A DNA stretch of 17,826 nt, from assembly GCA_964510225.1 (NCBI GenBank), contig CAZEAN010000116.1, positions 1-17,826 on the forward strand. Reading direction: 5' to 3'. The notes under the pieces were generated by a model that had not been told where the DNA came from, did no database searches, and saw only the letters and a program-made list of their open reading frames with translations. Position numbers and translations under genes: made by a program. The stretch comes from CAZEAN01 sp964510225. Its GTDB lineage: Bacteria; Planctomycetota; Planctomycetia; Isosphaerales; Isosphaeraceae. The stretch's first letter is position 1. Each line of letters opens with the position of its first letter. Of this stretch, positions 6,919-14,595 are shown piece by piece.

Positions 6919-9721
6919 GTTCGCGACGCCTACTCTCGATCGCAGTAAGCTGGGTTTCCAACTCATCAAGACGCTCCCGTTGCTGCTGGACGACCTGTTT
7001 GGGAGCCCGGCTGACGAAGGATTCGTTGTCCAGTTTGGATCGAACCCCATGGAGTTGCTTCTCCAGGTCTAGTTTGGCCTTTGAGAGCTTGCCGCACTCG
7101 GCTTTGGGGTCGATCAAGCCTTTGAGAGGGAGAACAACCTCGGCATCATTGAGCACGGTGACTGCTGAATCTTCGGGTCGCTGCAAGGCTGGGCCAAGGG
7201 TTAACAAACTGGAGTTCGTGAGTGATGTGATCGCGGAATGCCCTCGTTGTAAGGCTTCAGCGACTCGACCTTCCGCAATGATTAGGGGTTCGATCGACGC
7301 ATTCTTGGGGACGTCACGTTCAGCACAGAGGTTCCGGATCGCAGTGATCTTCTCTTGCCACTGACCGACATCAAAGTCTGCCTCGGGGTCGAGCCAACTT
7401 TCGGGGAAGGTAGGCCAAGGTGCAATACAGAGACTCTCGGTCGCGGCTTCCGGGGAAGGGAGCCCTCTCGAAGGTGCGACGGCATTGAGCGCTTGCCAGA
7501 CAGATTCGGTCACGAAAGGCATGATCGGATGCAAGGCCCGACAAAGCGCGTCGAGGACAGCGCCGAGAACTCGTTGTGTGACCGGTCGCGAGGAATCTTC
7601 CTTAAGTCTTGGCTTAATCAACTCAACATACCAGTCACAGAAGGAATTCCAGGTGAAGTCACGCAGACCTTTTGCAAGTTCGGCGAATCGGAATCCCTCA
7701 AGCTGTTGGTTCGCCTCGGTGATGGTCCGTGCGAGCTGGCTCAAAATCCAACGGTCTTCCACCTCGAGTTCGGTCAGGGCGACTGGCCCTGGTTCATACC
7801 CTTCGAGATTAAGGAGCGCAAAACGGGAGGCATTCCAGAACTTGTTGGGGAAAGTCCGGCCTTCTTCGAAACGCTTAGAAGTATTCACTTCTCGACCATC
7901 CGGGAGGGTGACCTGATCGACCGGCATCCGGAGGTCTTGCGTTTCGGTTGTTGTTGCTGCCAAGGTAAAACGTAAGGTATCGGCGCCGTAAAGATCGATG
8001 ATGTCGACGGGGTCGATCCCATTCCCTGCAGATTTAGACATCCGCTGGCCTTTGCCATCCTGGATCACGGGATGGATGTAGACCTGTTTAAATGGGACAT
8101 CGCCAAGGTTGTACTGACCAAAAATGACCATCCGCGCGACCCAGAGCGTGATGATATCTCTCGCCGTCGAGAGGACGCTCGTGGGGTAGTACCGACTGAG
8201 GTCTTCTGTTTTTTCCGGCCATCCGAGGGTCGAGTGCGGCCAGAGCGCCGAGCTAAACCAAGTATCGAGGACATCAGAATCTTGCTTCAACGAATGATCA
8301 GGGCCGAGTGCATCCTCAGCGAGTTCTTCGGTGGAGCAGATCAGCCATCCACCCGATTCATCGGGGCTCCAATAGACATCATCACGGTCTCCGAAGGCAG
8401 CTCTCAGTTCTTCTTCCGTTACAGCCTGAGCGTACCAGATTGGGATTCGGTGTCCCCACCAGAGCTGCCGGCTGATACACCAGTCACGTTTCTCGGAGAG
8501 CCAGTCGAGGTAACTCTTAGCGTAGCGTTCTGGTTGGATCGCGACTCGACCATCCGTCACAGCGTCCATCGCAAGTTGGGCGAATCCCAAAGAGCCATCC
8601 GGATCGTCCGCCATCCGGACGAACCATTGATCAGACAAGTAGGGTTCGACGGGAGTTTTGGAGCGATCCGAGTAGCCGACCCGGTTTTGGTGTGATTCGG
8701 TTTTTACCAATAATCCCGACGCTTCGAGATCAGCAACGACACGTTTACGGACTTCGCGACGATCGAGACCAGCATATGGCCCCGCGTTCTCGTTATAAGA
8801 GCCGTCAGGGTTGAGCAGGTTGATCATCGGGAGCTGGTGACGGAGCCCGGTCTGGTAGTCATTTGGATCGTGAGCGGGTGTCACTTTCACGCAGCCAGTT
8901 CCGAAGGCTGGATCAACCAGAATCGGGTCGGCAACGATTGGGATCGTCCGTTTGATCAACGGCAGTGTGATCGTCTTGCCGATTAGGTGAGCGTAGCGAG
9001 GATCATCTGGATGAACGGCGACCGCTGTGTCACCGAGCATAGTCTCAGGACGCGTTGTCGCGACGACGAGGGCTTCTGTCTCGGAACCGGTCACGGGGTA
9101 TCGAATCGACCAGAGATATCCATCGGTATCTTTATATTCGATCTCATCGTCGGCGACGGCGGTCCCAAGATGGGTATCCCAGTTTACTAGTCGCTTCCCT
9201 CGGAAAATCTTGCCGTCGCGGAAGAGTCGAAGAAACGTCGTCCGGACTGCTCGGACGCATCCTTCGTCAAGGGTGAATCGAGTTCGAGACCAATCGCAGG
9301 AGCATCCCATCAACCGGAGCTGATTCAGAATCCTTGCCTGGTATTCATCCTTCCAAGCCCAGATCCGTTCAACTAATGCTTCACGACCGAGATCATGCCG
9401 TGTCTTCTTCTCTTCCTGGAAGAGACGCTTCTCGACGACCGCTTGGGTTGCAATCCCGGCGTGATCGGTTCCTGGCATCCAAAGCGTATTCTTCCCTTGC
9501 ATTCGCTGCCAACGCACAAGAATGTCTTGAATCGTGTTGTTCAAAGCGTGCCCGAGGTGAAGGGCACCGGTGACGTTGGGAGGAGGGATGACGATCGAGT
9601 ATGCAGGGCCATCGCGCCTTGGATCAGCCTTAAAATACTCTCGTTCCAACCAGAACGGGTACCAGCGCTCTTGCGCTTCTTTGGGATCGTATTGTTTCGG
9701 TAGCTGCTCGGCGATGCTCAT
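6905..9721 (-). CDS. valS: Valine-tRNA ligase
   Basis: A 938-residue class I aminoacyl-tRNA synthetase that charges tRNA-Val with valine in the cytoplasm. The HIGH signature appears as HLGH (residues 55-58, within PPPNVTGALHLGHAL) and KMSKS as RMSKS (560-564). The CP1 editing domain is marked by ATTRPETMLGDTAVAVHPDD at about 221-240 and by VTPAHDPNDY. LDTWFSSALWP follows, then the anticodon-binding domain and a C-terminal coiled coil (about 870-935), as expected for ValS. The segment before KMSKS reads STARDIITLWVARM where many bacterial enzymes have VTGFDIIFFWVARM, a lineage variant. The frame is open to 9829, but ATG 9721 starts at the usual SIAEQLPKQYDP-type N-terminus; the preceding sequence does not look like protein. 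The ribosome-binding site is weak. A promoter candidate and leader hairpins lie upstream. Confidence 0.97.
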   Translation of the reverse strand: MSIAEQLPKQYDPKEAQERWYPFWLEREYFKADPRRDGPAYSIVIPPPNVTGALHLGHALNNTIQDILVRWQRMQGKNTLWMPGTDHAGIATQAVVEKRLFQEEKKTRHDLGREALVERIWAWKDEYQARILNQLRLMGCSCDWSRTRFTLDEGCVRAVRTTFLRLFRDGKIFRGKRLVNWDTHLGTAVADDEIEYKDTDGYLWSIRYPVTGSETEALVVATTRPETMLGDTAVAVHPDDPRYAHLIGKTITLPLIKRTIPIVADPILVDPAFGTGCVKVTPAHDPNDYQTGLRHQLPMINLLNPDGSYNENAGPYAGLDRREVRKRVVADLEASGLLVKTESHQNRVGYSDRSKTPVEPYLSDQWFVRMADDPDGSLGFAQLAMDAVTDGRVAIQPERYAKSYLDWLSEKRDWCISRQLWWGHRIPIWYAQAVTEEELRAAFGDRDDVYWSPDESGGWLICSTEELAEDALGPDHSLKQDSDVLDTWFSSALWPHSTLGWPEKTEDLSRYYPTSVLSTARDIITLWVARMVIFGQYNLGDVPFKQVYIHPVIQDGKGQRMSKSAGNGIDPVDIIDLYGADTLRFTLAATTTETQDLRMPVDQVTLPDGREVNTSKRFEEGRTFPNKFWNASRFALLNLEGYEPGPVALTELEVEDRWILSQLARTITEANQQLEGFRFAELAKGLRDFTWNSFCDWYVELIKPRLKEDSSRPVTQRVLGAVLDALCRALHPIMPFVTESVWQALNAVAPSRGLPSPEAATESLCIAPWPTFPESWLDPEADFDVGQWQEKITAIRNLCAERDVPKNASIEPLIIAEGRVAEALQRGHSAITSLTNSSLLTLGPALQRPEDSAVTVLNDAEVVLPLKGLIDPKAECGKLSKAKLDLEKQLHGVRSKLDNESFVSRAPKQVVQQQRERLDELETQLTAIESRRRELGCD

Positions 9722-9779
9722 GGCCGGGCGATATCTCAGCTCGGGAAGTGGGACTGACAGATGGTGGACGATCCTAAGG

Positions 9780-9809
9780 TGTTGAAGGTCAACATCAGGA
9801 AGATGTTGA
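9780..9809 (-). promoter_or_regulatory. valS leader: two mutually exclusive hairpins
   Basis: On the minus strand, TCAACATC (9809-9802), loop TTCCT, GATGTTGA (9796-9789) makes an 8-bp hairpin. The same GATGTTGA can instead pair downstream as TGTTGA-CCT-TCAACA (6 bp, using 9785-9780). Outside them, GTGGAC at the start of the predicted transcript (9854-9849) can pair with GTCCAC (9769-9764). All lie between the promoter candidate and ATG 9721. There is no T-run to suggest an intrinsic terminator. Confidence 0.4.
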
Positions 9810-9855
9810 ACATGCGGATCGCCTACCACTTGTTTAATAGGAGGAAGTGTCCACT

Positions 9856-9884
9856 AGTCTACCGGTTCTGCATCAAAAGCTCAA
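9856..9884 (-). promoter_or_regulatory. Candidate sigma70-type promoter for valS
   Basis: On the minus strand, TTGAGC (9884-9879), a 17-base spacer, then TAGACT (9861-9856), a 4/6 match at each box. Transcription would begin near 9849 and give a leader of about 128 bases before ATG 9721. Its moderate match at ideal spacing makes it a candidate only. Confidence 0.4.
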
Positions 9885-10118
9885 GAATCGCCACACGACC
9901 ATCGTTCGAGGGTGGGATAGTTCGCGAGTGCTCGGAACTCCCGTCCCCGCTCAGAGCAGAGGCTCCCAGTTTCGGAATCAGATTCTCAGTTCAAGAATAG
10001 GAATGAAAGTAACTCCAAAAGTGGATAGTCTAAGCTTGCTAAGCTGGTATTGCTTAACCCAGCCTTGCGTCGCTGATCTGCATTAATCAAGTCAGACGGA
10101 TCTTCGAGGTTTAGAGAG

Positions 10119-11036
10119 ATGGCTGAGCGTGATCGTTCGCCAGAGATTGGTCGGAAGGTCCCCGACTTCATCGGCATCGGGGCGATGAAATCGGGGACGA
10201 CGACGCTACACAACGACCTGGCGCCTCAGACTCCGCTCTACATGCCCCGCAAAGAGCCGAGATGCCTTGTCGGACAAGAAAGTTCGGTCGACGATATCTG
10301 TAAATGTTACGAAGATTTATTTGTGAAAGCTCGGGCTCCCGGGACTCTGATCGGTGAGATTTCACCCCAATACGCGATGGCCCCCGACATTCCTGAGATT
10401 CCCCAACGCGCGCTGGAAGTCTGCGGGCCTCATCTGAAAATCATCTACCTAGTTCGAAACCCAATCAAACGGAGTATTAGTCACTACAAGCACTTGTTTG
10501 AGCAACGACGTATCAATCTTGGTTTTGGTGAAGCCTATCAGCAACTTGGAATTCTGCGGAACTATAGCTTATATGCAATGCAGCTTGCCCATTGGCTTCA
10601 GGAGTTCGCTAAGGAGTCAATTCTGGTCATTAAGTTTGAGGATTATGTTGCCGACCGTTCTCAAACTCTCAAGCAGATTGGTTCGTTTTTGGGAGTCCCC
10701 TTGGATGTCAAGGCACTGACAAGTGAACAAAACCAAAATCAGTCAGGGGAAAAGTCGCTTCTTGTTTCTAAAATACGCAAACTAGATCGATTTCGAGTCT
10801 ACCGACGACTGATTCGTCCGCTCTTCCCGTCATCAATCAGGCGGACTATTAAGCGGGCGCTCCCCTTCGGTCAGCCAGCTAAAGTCGCTCAGGATTTCCT
10901 CAAACGTGATGATCTGTCACGAATGATCGACGACTATCAAGAAGACTCCGAGCAACTGGCGGCGATGCTCGGTTGGCCGAGTCCCATCTGGGATCACTCG
11001 AAAGTGCTCCAGGAATTAGCTCCCGGCTCATCTTAA
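10119..11036 (+). CDS. Sulfotransferase family protein
   Basis: A 305-residue PAPS-dependent sulfotransferase (Pfam sulfotransferase families PF00685/PF13469), expected to move a sulfuryl group from PAPS to a hydroxyl or amino group, most likely on a carbohydrate. The 5'-phosphosulfate loop is IGAMKSGTTTL (residues 20-30), and the 3'-phosphate-binding motif is YLVRNPIKRSISHY (110-123). ILVIKFEDYVADRSQTLKQI and FLGVP follow, as in bacterial and heparan-sulfate-type enzymes. The region past residue 225 is basic and variable. ATG 10119 is supported by GAGG 9 bases upstream. It stands alone on the plus strand, with valS divergent and trmB convergent. Acceptor unknown; the polysaccharide-type genes 3.5 kb away are a possible but unproven link. 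Confidence 0.88.
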   Translation: MAERDRSPEIGRKVPDFIGIGAMKSGTTTLHNDLAPQTPLYMPRKEPRCLVGQESSVDDICKCYEDLFVKARAPGTLIGEISPQYAMAPDIPEIPQRALEVCGPHLKIIYLVRNPIKRSISHYKHLFEQRRINLGFGEAYQQLGILRNYSLYAMQLAHWLQEFAKESILVIKFEDYVADRSQTLKQIGSFLGVPLDVKALTSEQNQNQSGEKSLLVSKIRKLDRFRVYRRLIRPLFPSSIRRTIKRALPFGQPAKVAQDFLKRDDLSRMIDDYQEDSEQLAAMLGWPSPIWDHSKVLQELAPGSS

Positions 11037-11047
11037 ACAAATCAGGA

Positions 11048-11067
11048 CCAAGGTTGCTGAGCCTTGG
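11048..11067. terminator. Candidate hairpin between convergent genes
   Basis: CCAAGG (11048-11053) and CCTTGG (11062-11067) form a 6-bp stem around an 8-base loop in the 63-base gap between the sulfotransferase and trmB stop codons. It could serve both strands. There is no T-run, and a stem this short is common by chance. Confidence 0.3.
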
Positions 11068-11099
11068 CACAAGGAGAGACCAGCTGACATGATTGATGA

Positions 11100-11840
11100 C
11101 TAAGATCGCCCTCGAGATCGTGGTGGCCGTGAGCGCCTCGATTCGGAGATTCGTCTTGCCTCGCGGAGATCGACGTCATCACGACGAGTTCCAATAGCCC
11201 GGAAAATCGGGAGACCTTGACTCTGGGCAACAATCTCCCGGCGTGTCCGACCTTCAGGCGAATCTGGCCAAGGTCGGTCCTGTTCCTCAAGGTCGAAGAA
11301 CGGCGGTGTGATCCGTCGGATTTCATTCCAATAGTCCCGATTATCGGTCTGGATGACGAAGAGGCCACCGAACTGAAGCGACCGGTAGACATCGGCCAGA
11401 AACCCGGGACGGACTAACCAAAGGTGCGCACTCTTTGGTCCTTCGAATGGCTGCGGGTGATAGAGGTGGATCTCCGCAATACTCCCCGGCGGTACGTAGG
11501 ACTGCAAGAATGTCCGGGCATCCTTAACGGCGACTCGGACGTTTTGAAGGCCGCGTTGATTGGCGCGACGCGTTGCATATCGGACGACCGCGGGGAGGAC
11601 ATCGATCGCAACGTGGTCAACCGACGGTCGGTTCAACGCACTCAGGAGTGTGAATCGACCGTTTCCACAGCCGAGATCGAGAACAACAGGGGCTTTTCGA
11701 CCGAAAATCGACTGCCAATTCAGTGGGCCCTCCTCTGGAGGAGGCAGCCGTTTGATCGCTGTTCGAGCCCATTCGGACTCCGGCAGGATCTTCCCTGGAA
11801 TTGGAATGCCAAGTTCGGTCTCGATTGTTGGGTCGTCCAT
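11100..11840 (-). CDS. trmB: tRNA (guanine-N7-)-methyltransferase, TrmB-like
   Basis: A 246-residue SAM-dependent methyltransferase of the TrmB family (Pfam PF02390), which makes m7G46 in the tRNA variable loop. The SAM-binding motif is VLDLGCGNGRFTL (residues 53-65), followed by VAIDVLPAVVRYA and VKDARTFL. The family region EIHLYHPQPFEGPKSAHLWL, then VRPGFLADVYRSLQFGGLFV and QTDNRDYW, aligns with the usual FPDPWPKKRHHKRRLV...FL...L.PGG....TD segment, but YHPQPF replaces FPDPWP. The C-terminal tail is rich in Arg and Ser. ATG 11840 is chosen over the adjacent TTG; the ribosome-binding site is poor. It is divergent from hisE across a region with a 10-bp direct repeat. The call rests on order and spacing of motifs; the variant motif lowers certainty about exact specificity. 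Confidence 0.82.
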   Translation of the reverse strand: MDDPTIETELGIPIPGKILPESEWARTAIKRLPPPEEGPLNWQSIFGRKAPVVLDLGCGNGRFTLLSALNRPSVDHVAIDVLPAVVRYATRRANQRGLQNVRVAVKDARTFLQSYVPPGSIAEIHLYHPQPFEGPKSAHLWLVRPGFLADVYRSLQFGGLFVIQTDNRDYWNEIRRITPPFFDLEEQDRPWPDSPEGRTRREIVAQSQGLPIFRAIGTRRDDVDLREARRISESRRSRPPRSRGRS

Positions 11841-11861
11841 CAACCAATTGCAGTCTTACGT

Positions 11862-11890
11862 GGAGGTGAGCGTCAGGGACGGAGGTGAGC
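11862..11890. repeat. Direct repeat GGAGGTGAGC x2 in the trmB/hisE intergenic region
   Basis: GGAGGTGAGC occurs at 11862-11871 and 11881-11890, a 19-bp period, close to two turns of DNA. The second copy also overlaps GTGAGCC (11885-11891), which is inverted as GGCTCAC at 11918-11924. The position between two divergent genes suits an operator, but no regulator is known. Confidence 0.45.
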
Positions 11891-11989
11891 CGAGACGGTT
11901 CGATCACTGAACAGCGAGGCTCACTTTGGTATTCTCAACGATCAGACCCCTTCCCCGATAGTCCAGCACGCCTCGAAAGGGACTTTCTG

Positions 11990-12358
11990 ATGACTGATAA
12001 GCCGGAACCTCAACGTGTATTAGATGCACTCTCGGAATTGGTTGCACGTCGGAAGGCCGAGCCCTCAGCTTCCCGTTCTTACATGGTTTCGTTACTCGAA
12101 GGGGGTGTGTCAAAGATTGGAGCCAAGGTTACGGAGGAAGCTGCGGAAGTGGTTGAAGCTGCCGCGGAACCTGGTGAAGCGGGCCGTGAACACCTAATCA
12201 AAGAAGTCGCCGACCTTGTCTTCCACGCGCTCGTCATGCTTGGCTACCGTGACACACCTTGGAGTGCGGTCGAAGCCGAGTTAACGCGACGATTCGGGAC
12301 TAGTGGGATTACTGAGAAGGAATCACGGGGGAATCCGGGCCCGTCCTCAGGTCCCTGA
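11990..12358 (+). CDS. hisE: Phosphoribosyl-ATP pyrophosphatase
   Basis: A 122-residue protein of the PRA-PH family (Pfam PF01503). HisE hydrolyses phosphoribosyl-ATP to phosphoribosyl-AMP and pyrophosphate, the second step of histidine synthesis. The catalytic metal-binding pattern is visible: KVTEEAAEVVEAA (Glu49, Glu50, Glu53), then KEVADLVFHALVML (Glu72, Asp75). SYMVSLLEGGVSKIGAK is the family's usual opening. It is a stand-alone HisE, not fused to HisI. The frame opens at 11885, but ATG 11990 has AAGGGA about 7 bases upstream and gives the usual family length. No other histidine gene is in the window. Its stop is 7 bases from that of the convergent gene. Confidence 0.93.
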   Translation: MTDKPEPQRVLDALSELVARRKAEPSASRSYMVSLLEGGVSKIGAKVTEEAAEVVEAAAEPGEAGREHLIKEVADLVFHALVMLGYRDTPWSAVEAELTRRFGTSGITEKESRGNPGPSSGP

Positions 12359-12365
12359 CATTGAA

Positions 12366-12770
12366 CTAGGACGGCTGATCGAGGTCCGACCCAGTAGGGA
12401 GTGGACCGTTGGAGCTTGGCTCCACCAAGCGTCGGAGCATCCGCCCTCGCTTTCTCGGAAGTCGGGTCCGGCCAAATTCAGGCATTCGGGGTTCGAATTG
12501 GGGCCATGTGAGGACGGTGAGGCAAGAGAGTCCTTGAAGAATAGCTACCAAGGCACGGCCTCGATGCACCCCGAGTATAGCATGAGCCCCGTTCTGAGGA
12601 TTTCGACCCAGCTTCCGAGTCCTCCTTAGTACGAACCGCAATTCTTTCTCAGCACTCGGTGCCGGGACATGGAATCGTTCGATGAACCGTTCAAGCGCAT
12701 GGTAAGAGAGTCGGACTGTGCTGTAGTCGCGCTGACCTTTAGGCGGCTTTGAGGGGAGGGGATCGCTCAT
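12366..12770 (-). CDS. Unrecognised 134-residue protein downstream of the kinase
   Basis: I do not recognise a named family. The protein is basic with a clear central block: VRLSYHALERFIERFHV, then KELRFVLRRTRKLGRNP, AILGVHRGRALVAILQG and LTVLTWPQF. The layout (a SxHALERFxER opening, a helix, then beta-like hydrophobic stretches) loosely recalls DUF4258- and RelE-like small domains, but I cannot place it there with confidence. No signal peptide or membrane segment is visible. The frame opens at ATG 12830, overlapping the kinase gene, but ATG 12770 has AGGA 7 bases upstream and leaves a 28-base gap to the kinase stop. It is the last gene of the minus-strand cluster. Its steady codon use and tidy spacing argue that it is real. 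Confidence 0.72.
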   Translation of the reverse strand: MSDPLPSKPPKGQRDYSTVRLSYHALERFIERFHVPAPSAEKELRFVLRRTRKLGRNPQNGAHAILGVHRGRALVAILQGLSCLTVLTWPQFEPRMPEFGRTRLPRKRGRMLRRLVEPSSNGPLPTGSDLDQPS

Positions 12771-12798
12771 CTGCTCGTCCTGACCTCGTCGAAGATCG

Positions 12799-14565
12799 TT
12801 AAGGATCGAGTTGGGACGCTCTTTGACCATAATACCGGCTCAAGGCGCGATAACGACGGATCTGATGTGAGACCACCCAACCGGTCACCAACAGTGCGAC
12901 GACAGGGATATCGCAGTAGAAGTTCCGCTCCAACCCGATGCTCAACACATGTTCGAGCCAGATCGCACTGTAGGCAATCGCCGAGGTGATTGCCGCCAAC
13001 CAGACGAGCCAAGCACGCGACCAGAGACCGGCAGCGGCGACGAGGAGGGGGTATCCAAGTACAAGAGTGCTGTTCGCTCCGCCGAGGAGTAGGAGGAGCC
13101 AGGTGAGGGCACCGATGTCGATGAAGATCCAGAGCGGTCGGATATGATCTTGCGTGCCCCTAAGTCGTGAAATCCCGCCGAAGATCAGGACCGTGACGAT
13201 CCAGATCGCCTCCGAGGTAGTAACCTGCCAATGCAGTACCGGGTTCCTCGTCTCAGCCCGGAATGCGAGATAATTCACTTGGGTCAGTAAGGTGATCGCA
13301 CCGATCCCGAGTAAGCGGAGCACCATCGCAGGCTCTCGACGGATCTGCCGGAGAATCCAATCTTGTGGGCTCATCCGTCGCGCGTGAACAGGTTCGCCAC
13401 GGAGAAAGCGACCGAGGTCATCGGCGAGTTCTTCAGCTGTTCCATAACGACGTCCGGGCGACTTCTCCAGGCATTTCAGCGCGATCTGCTCCAAATCCTT
13501 CGGTGTCTTCGGGTTGATGGACCGTGGCGGCTCGGGCTCCTTTTCCTTAACTTGAAGGAGCGTGTCAGCACGTGAAGCGGCCCGGAACGGTGGCCTCCCT
13601 GTGAGCAAGGCGTAGAGGACGGCACCGAGTCCGTAGACATCGGTCCGTCGATCGACTCGACGCCCCATCGCTTGCTCTGGGGCCATGTATTCGATTGTTC
13701 CGAGGACGGCTCCAGTCCGAGTTGGGTCCTGGTCAGGGTGTCCTGTCGGAGGTCGCAGTCGCTTCGCGAGCCCGAAGTCGGTCACTTGGGGTTCACAATC
13801 ATAGGGTAGAGATCCCTGCGGCCCATCCATCAGGACGTTCCCTGGCTTTAAGTCACGATGGATGAAGCCTCGATCATGAGCGTGATGGACTGCCCGTGCG
13901 ACTTTCGCTACCAAGGTTGCGATAGCGTCAGGTTGATCGCGGAGAGTCGCGCTATGTGTCGAGAGGCTCCCGTTCTCGACCAGCTTCATGCTGAAGTAAT
14001 GCAAGCCGTGACAGCAGCCGACTTCATAGATCGGCGCAAGATTGGGGTGATTGAGACTGGCTTCGGCTTCAGCCCCGAGTCGGAACCGCCTTGCTTCGAC
14101 TTCAGTAGCCATCCGGCCAGATCGAAGAATCTTCAACGCGACCAAGCGACCGCCGACACTCTGCTGTCGTGCTTTGTAGACCACACACTGACCGCCCCGT
14201 CCGAGTTCGTTGAGAATCTCGTACCCCTCAATGCTCTCAGGTGCCGACGTCCGAAATACAGTTTCGATGATCAGATGGTCACGAGGAAATCGGTTGAGGT
14301 AGTCCTGGGAATCAGGTTGTTCGCCTTGCTCTACTCGGAGTTCCAGTTCAAGCGCTACTAACTCTCGGAGCAAGGACTGCCTGACCTCGGGAGGGGTCTG
14401 ATCAAGTAACTCCTCGATGAGAATGGGGGTCTTCTTGCGTCTCCATGCTGCTTCAAAGCGCTCACAGGCCTCGTGAATACCGCGGGCCATCGAGACCGTA
14501 ATTGTGCCGTCCGGTTTGGTCTCAACGCTAACCGACGGAACAACATCGTTCGAATCGGTATGCAT
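12799..14565 (-). CDS. Membrane Ser/Thr protein kinase with C-terminal multi-helix domain
   Basis: A 588-residue Hanks-type kinase. An N-terminal helical region (about 30-105, including FEAAWRRKKTPILIEELLD), typical of planctomycete kinases, precedes the kinase domain at about 114-390. All key motifs are present: glycine loop GRGGQCVVYKA (122-132), VALK with catalytic Lys145, HRDLKPGN (236-243), DFGLA (263-267) and the APE motif (295-297), so it should be active. The C-terminal part (about 413-575) has about six transmembrane helices and ends in a basic tail (QIRRYRALSRYYGQRA), so the kinase domain precedes the membrane domain. There are no WD40, TPR or PASTA repeats. It begins 30 bases after the epimerase stop codon, and no strong ribosome-binding site is visible. 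The membrane part may sense a signal or lipid state; this is inference. Confidence 0.93.
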   Translation of the reverse strand: MHTDSNDVVPSVSVETKPDGTITVSMARGIHEACERFEAAWRRKKTPILIEELLDQTPPEVRQSLLRELVALELELRVEQGEQPDSQDYLNRFPRDHLIIETVFRTSAPESIEGYEILNELGRGGQCVVYKARQQSVGGRLVALKILRSGRMATEVEARRFRLGAEAEASLNHPNLAPIYEVGCCHGLHYFSMKLVENGSLSTHSATLRDQPDAIATLVAKVARAVHHAHDRGFIHRDLKPGNVLMDGPQGSLPYDCEPQVTDFGLAKRLRPPTGHPDQDPTRTGAVLGTIEYMAPEQAMGRRVDRRTDVYGLGAVLYALLTGRPPFRAASRADTLLQVKEKEPEPPRSINPKTPKDLEQIALKCLEKSPGRRYGTAEELADDLGRFLRGEPVHARRMSPQDWILRQIRREPAMVLRLLGIGAITLLTQVNYLAFRAETRNPVLHWQVTTSEAIWIVTVLIFGGISRLRGTQDHIRPLWIFIDIGALTWLLLLLGGANSTLVLGYPLLVAAAGLWSRAWLVWLAAITSAIAYSAIWLEHVLSIGLERNFYCDIPVVALLVTGWVVSHQIRRYRALSRYYGQRASQLDP

Positions 14566-14595
14566 GGAAATTGCCGTTCTGAAAGATACATCAAG

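Larger units (their letters stand above)
9722..10118. other. 397-base gap between valS and the sulfotransferase gene
   Basis: Divergent intergenic region. The left part (9722-9884) holds the valS leader with its hairpins and a promoter candidate. The right part (9890-10118) contains AGCTT-GCT-AAGCT, a small hairpin near 10032-10044, and the sulfotransferase ribosome-binding site (GAGG at 10106-10109). I see no convincing promoter for the plus-strand gene, no RNA gene and no supported ORF. Confidence 0.5.

Noticed and set aside
7355..8695. Long plus-strand frames opposite valS
   Set aside because: Antisense shadows of a conserved gene with strong codon bias; no motif found in the translations.
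9722..9829. 36-residue N-terminal extension of ValS
   Set aside because: The extension (His-rich, unlike any synthetase N-terminus) lies over the leader hairpins; ATG 9721 gives the normal ValS start.
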